Shown: positions 43,377-51,380, counted from the first letter of the stretch. The stretch is 64,000 bases of DNA from Granulicella paludicola (GCF_025685545.1 NZ_JAGSYC010000020.1:186001-250000), one strand, 5' to 3'. The notes: a model not told the origin generated them from the sequence alone. Made by a program: numbers and translations.

Positions 43377-44231
43377 ATGAAGACTCAAGCTATTGCCGCA
43401 GCTGTCGCTATGTCGGGCCTGTTGGCACTTGTTGGATGTACAGGAGTGTCGGAGTTCGGGGGAAAGACCTCGACGACCGGAACCACGACCTCGAACGCAA
43501 CTGGCTCCACGTGTCAGTCCATCGCGATACCAACATATATCTATCCGTCGTACCTCGGTTCGGGATGGAATGTAGGGATCAGCGACTCACCATGGAACAA
43601 AGATACGAAACGCATCTTTATCATGAACCCCGGTAGCGGGCCAGGTACGGCCGCGAACTCGGACTACCAGAACATCGTGACGAAGGTGCATAACGCTGGC
43701 GGCCTCGTGTACGGCTACGTTTACACTAACTACGGCGCGGTATCGCTGGCTTCGGCCGAGACGCAGGCCACGGAGTACAAGACCTGGTACAACGTGGACG
43801 GCATCTTTGTGGACGCCGCGTCGTCTGACCCCGCGCTGGTGAGCACGTACTACCAGCCGTTCGCCAACTACATCACTACGCAGACACCAACCAACGGTGT
43901 GATGCTGAATGCTGGGGACTATCCGGATCCGAGCTATGCGAAGATCACTGTGCCTACGACTTCGGCTCTTACGATTGTGACGTATGAAGGGGACTACACC
44001 GATTACCTGACGACCGTGGTGCCTGCCTGGGCGAATACTTACCCGGCATCGATGTTCGTTCATCTCGTTTACAACGTTCCAGCGGCGAACCTTGCCAATG
44101 TGCTTACGCTTTCGGCACAACGCAATGTGGGCAACATCTTCGTGACGGATCAGGCGCTGCCGAATCCTTATGGGGCACTGCCTTCGTACTGGGCCCAACT
44201 GGTCGCGCAGACACAGGCGGCCTGCAAGTAA
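43377..44231 (+). CDS. Spherulin-4 family (GH135-type) lipoprotein
   Basis: 284 residues. The N-terminus is a lipoprotein signal (L-A-L-V-G-C, Cys21), then a Ser/Thr-rich linker and a spherulin-4 barrel: IAIPTYIYPSYLGSGWN, IMNPGSGPGTAANSDYQ, GGLVYGYVYTNYGAVS, WYNVDGIFVDAASSD, IVTYEGDYTDY. In the family, represented by fungal Sph3, the enzyme cuts alpha-1,4-linked GalNAc polymers such as galactosaminogalactan, and a D-E pair after the G-I-F strand is functionally important. Here the Asp is kept but the next residue is Ala; the later Glu in V-T-Y-E-G is kept. It is probably exposed on a membrane surface. The activity may be altered, but context strongly suggests GalNAc glycan processing. Confidence 0.8.
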   Translation: MKTQAIAAAVAMSGLLALVGCTGVSEFGGKTSTTGTTTSNATGSTCQSIAIPTYIYPSYLGSGWNVGISDSPWNKDTKRIFIMNPGSGPGTAANSDYQNIVTKVHNAGGLVYGYVYTNYGAVSLASAETQATEYKTWYNVDGIFVDAASSDPALVSTYYQPFANYITTQTPTNGVMLNAGDYPDPSYAKITVPTTSALTIVTYEGDYTDYLTTVVPAWANTYPASMFVHLVYNVPAANLANVLTLSAQRNVGNIFVTDQALPNPYGALPSYWAQLVAQTQAACK

Positions 44232-44245
44232 TTGCATCCGGCGGA

Positions 44246-44285
44246 CAGCATAAAGGGTGCGACTTCGGTCGCACCCTTTATGCTG
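44246..44285 (+). terminator. Long UUCG-loop hairpin after the spherulin-4 gene
   Basis: A perfect 18-bp stem, CAGCATAAAGGGTGCGAC (44246-44263) and GTCGCACCCTTTATGCTG (44268-44285), is closed by TTCG. There is no long T run after it, but it would end or protect the transcript of the glycan locus. Confidence 0.8.
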
Positions 44286-44490
44286 CTGTGTTGCGGTTTA
44301 CAAACGCCGAAGAGCAGCCTACTGATCGCAATCTCTGTCCATGCGAAGTGCAGCGCATAGTAGAACGCAGGTCCTGCTGTGTTGAGATGGACTCCATAAA
44401 ATATGGATTTCGCGCATCAAACATCATTTTTGCCACCTGAAAGAGAAAAGATATCTAGGTAAACCCTGTCCAATCAACTGGCGTCCTAGC
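44286..44490. other. Intergenic region, nothing further recognised
   Basis: About 200 bases between the hairpin and the dispersed repeat. No open frame with a ribosome binding site was seen. Confidence 0.4.
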
Positions 44491-44534
44491 AGGTACTTGC
44501 TCGCAGCAAGTACCTAAAGGTGTGGGCTAAAGCC
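44491..44534. repeat. Dispersed repeat with two hairpins upstream of a GT-C gene
   Basis: AGGTACTTGCT (44491-44501) pairs perfectly with AGCAAGTACCT (44505-44515) around CGC. GGCTAAAGCC (44525-44534) follows. The layout resembles the 13766-13823 element. The ribosome binding site of the next gene (AGGAGG, 44535-44540) begins right at the repeat edge. Confidence 0.65.
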
Positions 44535-44548
44535 AGGAGGTTGCCAGG

Positions 44549-46189
44549 ATGGGTTCGATTGCGACGGGCGCCGGACGGAATGTGCGCCCTGGAGTTTCGA
44601 GCGGAATGGCGGCTGTGTCATATCTGCGCGGGGCTCTCGTTGTTGGCTCGGAATGGGTAGAGACAAAGTGGTGGCGCTGTGTGCTTCTCATCAGCGTAGC
44701 GTATCTCCCATTAGCATTCCTGATGGCTCACGCTCAGCGGTTGAGCTCAGATGAAATTTATACCTATCATATTGCCCAGCAGCCGACCATCGCTGCCATG
44801 ATTCACTTGAGTCGACAGATTGATCTCCATCCCCCGCTGCACTTTCTGCTGCAGCGAGCAGCTCTCATGCTTGAGTTGCCACGATGGTTGAGCTCTCGCC
44901 TCCCAAGCCTGCTCGCAGGTTGGGTTGGACTCATAGCTATCTTTGGTGTGGTCGCTAGACGTTTTGGAAATTTGTTTGGCCTGCTGGCTGCCTCGCTCTA
45001 CTGGTTTACACCAGCGACCAATTTCGGTTGGTCGAACCGGCCCTACGCGATTTGGTTATGCTTCCTCGCGCTCACTGCATTCTTCTGGAGCCTCACTAGC
45101 GAGTGGAGGCGCCCTTGGTGGGTGCCTCTCACCATAGGTTTATCCGGGTTCGCAATGGTGCTTGACTACATGTTTGGTCTGCCGTGTCTGCTGGCATTTT
45201 TACTAGCAGAAGCGGTACGCTCTTATCGGCGCAGGTGTGTCGATGTACCCGTTCTCGCGGGGCTAATGCTCCCATTCGTAGCGGGCATTAGCTACTGCGA
45301 GCAGATTCGAAGCTTCGCGACGAATGGCTTTACGCAAAATTATCTGCCCTCTTTCTCCATGGGAGTCGATGTCTACATCGGACTCATTCTGCTTCCGCTG
45401 GCCTGCCTTGCGGGTTGCTGGGTTTTCGCTGATATCGTTGCAGAGCGATCCGCGTATCCGCGGTCGTCGCGGTCGTTGCAACCTGAAGTCTGGGTCATGA
45501 TGGTCACCCTGACTGCTTTGCCGGCGCTACTGCTTATCGTCGCGGCCATCCATCACACGCAGTTTTTTGCGCGGTATGCCGCGTGCGGCTGCGTAGGTCT
45601 AGCGTTGCTATTGTCATGTTTCGTCATCAGCTTCTGCGATAGAGCGCGCACCGTGGCGTTTCTACTTGCGATCGGCATGTTGATCGCATCCGCGGCGAAC
45701 TGCTATCTGGATACACACGACCTGATGGGTGCAGAGCGCCCAACTGCCATGGGAGTTTCCACCAAGCCACTTGAATCGCTCGATCCCCAACTGCCCATCG
45801 TAGTTGCGTCTGCGACCGATTTTACCGAGTTGAATGATCGAGAGCCTCCCTTGATCGCGAAGCGTCTGTATTACTTGACGGACAGGGGTGAAGCGGAGAA
45901 ATATTCAGGACAAACGTTATTTGAGACGGAAGACCAAACTGCGCCGCTTCTTGGTTTGGCTGGTCATGCAGAACCGATGACTACATTTCTAAAAGCGCAT
46001 GCCAAGTTTTATGTTCTCGGCGACTATATGTCTTCGGAAGAATGGAGTCTCCGATACATGATGGATCATCGCCTGCCACTTGCATACCTTGGCAAGTTTA
46101 AAACTACGGTAGCGGCCGACGATCTGTTCGAGGTTCGCAATAACCAGGTTTTGAATTCACATGCAAACGCGGAACCCTCCGCGAAGTGA
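44549..46189 (+). CDS. GT-C type multi-spanning glycosyltransferase-like protein
   Basis: 546 residues from ATG 44549 (AGGAGG eight bases upstream). About ten or more membrane spans. The first periplasmic loop carries L-S-S-D-E-I-Y-T-Y, the Asp-Glu type motif of PMT/ArnT (GT39/GT83)-like lipid-linked sugar transferases, and W-S-N-R-P-Y-A-I-W-L occurs further on. A C-terminal soluble domain of about 140 residues completes it. It may transfer a polyprenyl-linked sugar to lipid or protein. No partner gene is adjacent, and its codon use looks less GC-extreme than the glycan locus. Confidence 0.7.
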   Translation: MGSIATGAGRNVRPGVSSGMAAVSYLRGALVVGSEWVETKWWRCVLLISVAYLPLAFLMAHAQRLSSDEIYTYHIAQQPTIAAMIHLSRQIDLHPPLHFLLQRAALMLELPRWLSSRLPSLLAGWVGLIAIFGVVARRFGNLFGLLAASLYWFTPATNFGWSNRPYAIWLCFLALTAFFWSLTSEWRRPWWVPLTIGLSGFAMVLDYMFGLPCLLAFLLAEAVRSYRRRCVDVPVLAGLMLPFVAGISYCEQIRSFATNGFTQNYLPSFSMGVDVYIGLILLPLACLAGCWVFADIVAERSAYPRSSRSLQPEVWVMMVTLTALPALLLIVAAIHHTQFFARYAACGCVGLALLLSCFVISFCDRARTVAFLLAIGMLIASAANCYLDTHDLMGAERPTAMGVSTKPLESLDPQLPIVVASATDFTELNDREPPLIAKRLYYLTDRGEAEKYSGQTLFETEDQTAPLLGLAGHAEPMTTFLKAHAKFYVLGDYMSSEEWSLRYMMDHRLPLAYLGKFKTTVAADDLFEVRNNQVLNSHANAEPSAK

Positions 46190-46374
46190 GCTGCACTTAG
46201 AAGGCTAGAGAAGTCCGTGCGTGCTGACGAGATTTGATTTTTGCTGGTGCTGACCCGCTACCCCATGTGGGTTGGGAATGCGTGTTCACGCTCTGCAAAC
46301 CATCAGAACTACGTAGCGCTCGGCATCGGGCTGATCGACCCACTCTGCACAGACTCAGTCCCGTACAGACTCCA
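46190..46374. other. Convergent intergenic region, no gene
   Basis: About 185 bases between the convergent GT-C and Crp/Fnr genes. Two overlapping short frames starting at 46234 and 46241 lack ribosome binding sites and are not supported. Confidence 0.4.
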
Positions 46375-47058
46375 TCAGGCAGTCTTTTCAGCGCAAACGG
46401 CTTCGTCTTCCTTCGCCAGGTTAGCTGCTTTTCGCATCAGTCGGCACAGGTGTTCGGGCGTGATCGAAAGTAGATGAGCCAACTCAACTTGAGTCAATAC
46501 AGGCAGAATGTCGACGGTCTTGACATTGAAGTCTGTAGTATCGCGTTCAATAAAGCACTGTTGCAGGCGCTCCTCGGCGGTCCAGCTCATAATCTGAGCT
46601 TGAGAGATCGCCTGCGACATAACCTCCTGGCATAGATTCTGCAAGAAGTGCCGCATCAGCTTTGAGCTCTGCATGAGTCGCGAAGAAAATTCTGAAGCCG
46701 GGATGCACGATGCTGTGCACTGGGTAATGGCCGTCACGGCATACACGCTAGGACGATTCATCAAGACCCAAACACCGCCTGCACACCAACCTGCGCTGCG
46801 AAGGCCAAGGGTGGAATCGCGTCCGGTCATGCTGCCATATCGAAGCTTGACCAAGCCGCTGCGAATGAGCCACACCGAGTTGACCATTTCACCTTGTTCG
46901 AGCAGCGTCTGGTCCGCCTCGAACGTGATAGCGGGTGGAAGATCCTTCAAGTGTTCGAAGGCTTCGGAAACAACGGGGGCAAAACCTGGGTAGCCCAAAG
47001 AAGCCTGTTTCGGTACGAGTCGGGGCCGAAAATCCTCAGAGTAGAACTTGCGGTTCAT
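46375..47058 (-). CDS. Crp/Fnr-family transcriptional regulator
   Basis: 227 residues from ATG 47058 (AAGG seven bases upstream). It has a cyclic-nucleotide-binding-fold domain (TLLEQGEMVNSVWLIRSGLV), a long dimerisation helix (LMRHFLQNLCQEVMSQ) and a C-terminal helix-turn-helix (LTQVELAHLLSITPEHLCRL). The recognition helix keeps Glu and Arg in an E-x-x-C-R arrangement like the E-x-x-S-R of Fnr. No N-terminal cysteine cluster for an Fe-S centre is present, so oxygen sensing like Fnr is unlikely. It is divergent from the Tad pilus operon. A TTGAC-N4-ATCAA box lies upstream of that operon. Confidence 0.85.
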   Translation of the reverse strand: MNRKFYSEDFRPRLVPKQASLGYPGFAPVVSEAFEHLKDLPPAITFEADQTLLEQGEMVNSVWLIRSGLVKLRYGSMTGRDSTLGLRSAGWCAGGVWVLMNRPSVYAVTAITQCTASCIPASEFSSRLMQSSKLMRHFLQNLCQEVMSQAISQAQIMSWTAEERLQQCFIERDTTDFNVKTVDILPVLTQVELAHLLSITPEHLCRLMRKAANLAKEDEAVCAEKTA

Positions 47059-47786
47059 AGTACTGCCTTCTGCCTGACTGAACATCTGTCATTGCAAGGG
47101 ATTGAAGTCATATGGATCAAGAGAAACAAGAGTTACAGATCAATAAGCGAGAGACTAACACCTGCCGACAATCCTCAACTTAGAAACAATTTCGATAAAT
47201 TCTTGTCGTTCCGAAACGGGATAAGCCCTTCTTCAAGGAACCTTGACGGAGTGGAAACTGCAGAGGTTTATGCAGATAGACCGTTCGTTTTCATCTTTGT
47301 GGCAAATGTGTCGAATGCTTCCAATCAGTGCTCATAACAGGTTCAGGTGACATATGTAGAAGCTGCACTCATGTCGCGCGCGCGGGTGTAACTTGCCCTC
47401 GAGTTTGGCGTTGCAGTAGAGGGCTTCTATTACCTTATGTGCTCGCTTTGCAGCTGCAATGGTACTCGGCTTCCCGTTTCATTACTGCTGTACTAAACCG
47501 CGGTATGCCGCGTGCTTTCCATCACAAATCCCTGTAAATCTTGGGATTTTCGCGGTTCCACTACTGAACAGCGGTGCCAGGACCTCGAGTTCGAAGGTCG
47601 CGAGATATCTAACTTGACATACATCAATATCGACTTTGATTGAAAGAAAGCAATGTAGGCACACAGTCATTGGCCCGATACCAATCGACATGATGAACCG
47701 GAGCTTTCAACTGTAGAGACCAACGTTGGCATGGAATGCAGGAATCATGTCGAGGCAGCGAACGACTAACCCAAAGGAGAAACACC
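47059..47786. other. Long gene-free region upstream of Flp pilin genes
   Basis: About 730 bases, visibly less GC-rich than its surroundings. Short frames here (for example 47328-47537) have no ribosome binding site or recognisable product. It holds the FNR-like box described separately and presumably the promoters of both the Crp/Fnr gene and the pilus operon. A small RNA or a long 5' leader is possible, but nothing specific is visible. Confidence 0.4.
47614..47627. promoter_or_regulatory. FNR/Crp-like operator TTGAC-N4-ATCAA
   Basis: TTGACATACATCAA differs at one base from the TTGAT-N4-ATCAA palindrome bound by Fnr-type regulators. It lies 160 bases before the first flp ATG. Its left part also reads as a -35 element (TTGACA). 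No good -10 was found at the standard distance. Confidence 0.5.
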
Positions 47787-47969
47787 ATGAATAACTTCAA
47801 GATGATTGCCAAGAACTTTGTGAACGACGAATCCGGTCAGGATTTGATCGAGTACGCGCTGGTTGCTGCCGTGGTGAGCCTTGGAGCTGTGGCGACACTC
47901 AAGCCGCTGGCCACCGAGATCGGTAGTGTTTTCACCGCGGTCACCGCCGAACTGACCTCCGCTGTCTAG
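47787..47969 (+). CDS. flp: Flp-type pilin, copy 1
   Basis: 60 residues from ATG 47787, behind AAAGGAG. A short positively charged leader ends at the prepilin peptidase site E-S-G, cut before Q-D-L-I-E-Y; Glu at +5 of the mature pilin and the following Tyr are the family hallmarks. One hydrophobic helix (ALVAAVVSLGAVA) follows. This is the major subunit of the Tad/Flp pilus. The product differs from copy 2 by one residue. Confidence 0.93.
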   Translation: MNNFKMIAKNFVNDESGQDLIEYALVAAVVSLGAVATLKPLATEIGSVFTAVTAELTSAV

Positions 47970-48039
47970 TCCTGTGGCGGGCGCCGAGAGGTACCCGCCA
48001 GCCATCTTCAAGCGCAACTTAGCCCAAAGGAGAAACACC

Positions 48040-48222
48040 ATGAAGAACTTCAAGATGATTGCCAAGAACTTTGTGAACGATGAATCCGGCCAGGACCTGA
48101 TCGAGTACGCCCTGGTGGCCGCCGTGGTGAGCCTCGGAGCAGTGGCAACACTCAAGCCGCTGGCCACCGAGATCGGTAGTGTTTTCACCGCGGTCACCGC
48201 CGAACTCACCTCCGCTGTTTAG
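48040..48222 (+). CDS. flp: Flp-type pilin, copy 2
   Basis: 60 residues from ATG 48040. It differs from copy 1 only at residue 2 (Lys for Asn), and the upstream block CCCAAAGGAGAAACACCATG is identical, showing a recent tandem duplication with a 253-base period. Several third-position changes have accumulated, so selection has kept the protein constant. Confidence 0.93.
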   Translation: MKNFKMIAKNFVNDESGQDLIEYALVAAVVSLGAVATLKPLATEIGSVFTAVTAELTSAV

Positions 48223-48300
48223 TCAGGCGGCGGGTGCAGCGATGCCCCGCCGTACCCCTTGGAAGATTGTGGAAGCATCCACCGTAAAAGGAGAATACCC

Positions 48301-48483
48301 ATGAAGATGCTCAAGATGATTGCCAAGAACTTTGTGAACGACGAGTCCGGCCAGGACCTGATCGAATACGCGCTTGTTGCTGCTGTCGTCAGCCTCGGCG
48401 CCGTTGCCTCCCTGCAGCCGCTTGCCACGGAAGTGAGCAGCGTCTTCACTTCGGTTACCGCTGCGCTCACCGCAGCTGTGTAA
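48301..48483 (+). CDS. flp: Flp-type pilin, copy 3
   Basis: 60 residues from ATG 48301 (AAAGGAG upstream). The leader, cleavage site and N-terminal helix match copies 1 and 2, but the C-terminal third differs (S-L-Q-P, E-V-S-S-V-F-T-S, A-A-L-T-A-A-V). It may be a minor or alternative subunit. A strong hairpin follows at 48504. Confidence 0.92.
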   Translation: MKMLKMIAKNFVNDESGQDLIEYALVAAVVSLGAVASLQPLATEVSSVFTSVTAALTAAV

Positions 48484-48503
48484 CCAACTGCCCTGAGATG
48501 AGG

Positions 48504-48533
48504 CCGGATGCGATCGTTCGCGATCGCATCCGG
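48504..48533 (+). terminator. UUCG hairpin between flp copy 3 and the prepilin peptidase gene
   Basis: CCGGATGCGATCG (48504-48516) pairs perfectly with CGATCGCATCCGG (48521-48533) around TTCG. No T run directly follows (ACAATCTCTTTCCC), so it may be an attenuator or a 3' mRNA-stabilising stem that lets pilin mRNA exceed the rest of the operon. Confidence 0.7.
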
Positions 48534-48599
48534 ACAATCTCTTTCCCATTGGCTAACTTACGAACAAGAGCTATTTCCCAGGCCGAAGACAGGTACATC

Positions 48600-49145
48600 A
48601 TGATTGAGCAAGATCTGATCTTTACAACTGCAGCTTCCCTATGCGCAGTCATCGCAGCGGTCTTCGACATCAGAAGCCGCCGGGTTCCAAACCTTTTGAC
48701 GGGACCTTGCTTTCTAGCCGCCCTTGGTCTGCACCTTGCGCTGGGTGGCTGGCATGGAATGCTCAATGCTCTGCTTGCGAGCCTTGCCTGTGGAGTTGTG
48801 TTCTTCCTCTTTTATCTAGCCGGTGGTATGGGTGCCGGCGATGTAAAGCTGATAGCGGTGGCGGGCGGCTTTGCGGGGCTCTCTGCTGTGCCTATACTTC
48901 TCGTCTTCACCGCGCTCGCCGGTGGGGCGATGGCGCTCGCGCTGGCATTCTTCCGCGGCCGGATGCGGGAGACACTTTTCAACGTCGGAACGATCGCTAG
49001 GCATCACCTCGCGCAGGGTCTCCAGGCGCATCCGGAGATCAACGTGCGCAATAGCTCGCAGCTGCGGCTGCCGTATGCGATTGCGATTGCGGCAGGCTGT
49101 CTGTTGACTGAGTGGGCTCGCGTAGGCCAGGGGATAGGCCAGTGA
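48600..49145 (+). CDS. cpaA: Prepilin peptidase, type IV (A24), TadV/CpaA
   Basis: 181 residues from ATG 48600; the frame upstream to 48498 covers the hairpin and is excluded. It is an integral membrane aspartic peptidase: the two catalytic Asp are in FDIRSRRVPN and GMGAGDVK. It lacks the N-methylation domain, as usual for Tad peptidases. It should cut the E-S-G|Q site of the three Flp pilins and of the TadE/F-like pseudopilins. Its stop overlaps the GTG of cpaB. Confidence 0.9.
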   Translation: MIEQDLIFTTAASLCAVIAAVFDIRSRRVPNLLTGPCFLAALGLHLALGGWHGMLNALLASLACGVVFFLFYLAGGMGAGDVKLIAVAGGFAGLSAVPILLVFTALAGGAMALALAFFRGRMRETLFNVGTIARHHLAQGLQAHPEINVRNSSQLRLPYAIAIAAGCLLTEWARVGQGIGQ

Positions 49146-49954
49146 AGACACAACGCCTTCTCGTCGCACTCGTTCTCGCGATTACAGTTTCGGGACTCTG
49201 TACGCTATGGCTCCGCAAAATCGCGGGAGCGAAGGGTTCAAACGGTCATCGCAAGTATGTCGCGGTCACACAGCCGATGACCGCAGGCGATGTGCTGCAT
49301 GCTTCTGCGCTCAAGATGGTGGAGTGGCCCAGCGACATCCCACTGACAGGTGCCTTCACCGCGATGGATCAGGTCGATGGCCGAACGCTTCTCTATCCTA
49401 TCGCCGGTGGGCAGCCTGTTCTTGATGCTCAACTTTCGGCTGCCGGATCAGGACCTGGACTTTCGCCCAAGATCCCCGATGGCATGAGGGCAATCTCGCT
49501 CAAGTCGGATGAGGTTGTGGGCGTCGCAGGCTTTCTGCTGCCGGGCACACACGTGGATGTGCTTGTGACGTATCACATCTCCCCTTCGCCGGATCCGCTA
49601 ACGGCAACGGTATTACAGGATGTGCAGGTGCTGACTGCCGGGCAGAAGATGCAGCCCGATCCGGAGGGTAAGCCGAATACGGTGAATGTGGTGACGCTGC
49701 TGGTCACACCGGACGATGCCGAAAAAGTCACGCTTGCAAGCTCTGAAGGAACCGTACACTTCGTTCTTCGCAACGGAGCCGACCGCGGCCTGACGCAGGA
49801 CAGTCCGGCAAACCTGGCCGAGTTTGGCGGTGGTGTAAAGCCGCATCCGCAACCCGCTGCCGCACCTGTCCGAGTTGTTTCTGCTGCACCTACACGTACC
49901 TCTTACAGTATTCAGATCATCCGCGGCGACAAGCAGAGCGTGGAGACATTCTAA
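49142..49954 (+). CDS. cpaB: Flp pilus assembly protein CpaB/RcpC
   Basis: 270 residues from GTG 49142 (AGGGGATAGG upstream; GTGA overlap with cpaA). One N-terminal membrane helix, then an SAF domain (KYVAVTQPMTAGDVLHASAL) and the RcpC/CpaB core (AISLKSDEVVGVAGFLLPGTHVDVL, presented here in parts: GVAGFLLPG and HVDVLVTY). It is periplasmic and works with the secretin. It is followed by the secretin gene with one base of overlap (TAATG). Confidence 0.9.
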   Translation: MKTQRLLVALVLAITVSGLCTLWLRKIAGAKGSNGHRKYVAVTQPMTAGDVLHASALKMVEWPSDIPLTGAFTAMDQVDGRTLLYPIAGGQPVLDAQLSAAGSGPGLSPKIPDGMRAISLKSDEVVGVAGFLLPGTHVDVLVTYHISPSPDPLTATVLQDVQVLTAGQKMQPDPEGKPNTVNVVTLLVTPDDAEKVTLASSEGTVHFVLRNGADRGLTQDSPANLAEFGGGVKPHPQPAAAPVRVVSAAPTRTSYSIQIIRGDKQSVETF

Positions 49955-51366
49955 TGACTCAATCAGCACGTTGCAGCAGAACCTTATCTCTCTCTCTTCT
50001 GATCCTTGCGATGGCGGCAAGCAATACGTGCACCTTGAAGGCGCAGACCAAATTGGCGGCGATGTCTTCTGCTGTCACGCCCAAAGCTGAGCCGATAGAA
50101 AACTTTACGAATGAGGCGGCGGGCGCGGAGCTGGTTCACATCGCTGTCGGACATTCGCAACTCATCAAGACCAAGTTGCGAGTCAGTCGCGTCTATATTG
50201 CAAACCCTCAAATACTCGACTCCTTCACTGCCGACCCGCACAAGGTCGTCATCACAGCGAAGCAAGCGGGTATTAGCACGATCATGATTGAAGATGAGTC
50301 AAGCATCCTGCAGTTCTACACAGTTCAGGCAGATACGGATGCCGGGTCTGTGAATACCGGACTGCATCAGATGTTTCCGTTGGAGCCGATCAAGGCGGAG
50401 GGCGATCAGGGGAGGATTGTTCTTAGTGGCACGGTCAGTAGTGCGGCCGTTGCTGACGCTGCGGGGAAGCTCGCGAGTCTCTATGCAAAGGATATTTCCA
50501 ACACCATCGTGGTGAACAGCTCCTCCATGAAACAGGTGGAGTTGAAGGTTCGCGTGGTAGAGGTTGATCGCACCAAGCTCGAACAGTTCGGCTTCAACTT
50601 CTTCAGCGGCGGCGGTCGAAACCTTGCAACCACCTCGACGACTCAGTTCCCCTCAACGATCAGCACGACCGGTTCAACAGTGACTATCGCTAATCCGTTG
50701 AACTTCTCGTACTACAACACGAAGCTGAATATAGGGGCAACGCTGCAAGATCTGGCTACAAAGAGCATCCTTCAGATTCTGGCGGAGCCCACGATTACCA
50801 CGGTCAGTGGTCAAAAAGCGAACTTCCTCTCTGGCGGCGAGTTTCCGTTTCCTGTCGTTCAGGGCAGCAGCGGTGGAACAACGTCCATCACCATCCAGTT
50901 CAAGTCTTACGGCGTGAAGGTGGAATTTCTGCCGATTGTGAATCCCGACGGGACGATCGATCTGAAGGTGTCGCCTGAAGTGAGTGCTCTGGACTTCACC
51001 AATGCTGTCACTCTCAGCGGTTATACCATCCCCGCCATTGCAACGCGCAGAGCCGATACGCAGGTCGTCCTGAACAGTGGTCAGAGCTTTGCTATCTCCG
51101 GCTTACTCGACAATCGCGCGACGGACGCGCTCTCGAGAACGCCCGGTATCGCGAGCATCCCCATCCTTGGCGAGCTCTTCAAGTCGAAAAACATCAACCA
51201 CTCAAGAACGGAACTCATCGTGATCGTGACACCAACTGTCGTGAACCCGTTGACCGCTGCAGAGGAGGTTGTCACGCCCATACCCGCGGTGACGAACATC
51301 GACTCGCACGCCTTTGACAAGACCTTGTCTTCCAAGAAGACAGCTAAACCGGACGAACAGAAGTAG
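49954..51366 (+). CDS. cpaC: Type II/III secretin-family protein CpaC/RcpA
   Basis: 470 residues. A signal peptide is followed by a pilus/BON-like N-domain (L-I-K-T-K-L-R-V-S-R-V-Y-I-A-N-P) and the secretin core: VELKVRVVEVDRTKLEQFGF, LAEPTITTVSGQKANFLSGG, VEFLPIV and the final RTELIVIVTPTVVNPL. It forms the outer-membrane channel of the Tad pilus. Overlap with cpaB indicates coupled translation. Confidence 0.92.
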   Translation: MTQSARCSRTLSLSLLILAMAASNTCTLKAQTKLAAMSSAVTPKAEPIENFTNEAAGAELVHIAVGHSQLIKTKLRVSRVYIANPQILDSFTADPHKVVITAKQAGISTIMIEDESSILQFYTVQADTDAGSVNTGLHQMFPLEPIKAEGDQGRIVLSGTVSSAAVADAAGKLASLYAKDISNTIVVNSSSMKQVELKVRVVEVDRTKLEQFGFNFFSGGGRNLATTSTTQFPSTISTTGSTVTIANPLNFSYYNTKLNIGATLQDLATKSILQILAEPTITTVSGQKANFLSGGEFPFPVVQGSSGGTTSITIQFKSYGVKVEFLPIVNPDGTIDLKVSPEVSALDFTNAVTLSGYTIPAIATRRADTQVVLNSGQSFAISGLLDNRATDALSRTPGIASIPILGELFKSKNINHSRTELIVIVTPTVVNPLTAAEEVVTPIPAVTNIDSHAFDKTLSSKKTAKPDEQK

Positions 51367-51380
51367 ACGGAGGACACAGC

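Noticed and set aside
46894-47337. 147-codon plus-strand frame overlapping the Crp/Fnr gene
   Set aside because: It is mostly antisense to the regulator, has no ribosome binding site and no recognisable product.
47700-47786. Sigma-54 promoter (GG/GC elements) before the first flp gene
   Set aside because: TTGGCATGGAATGC has the GG and GC two bases too close together for a sigma-54 site.
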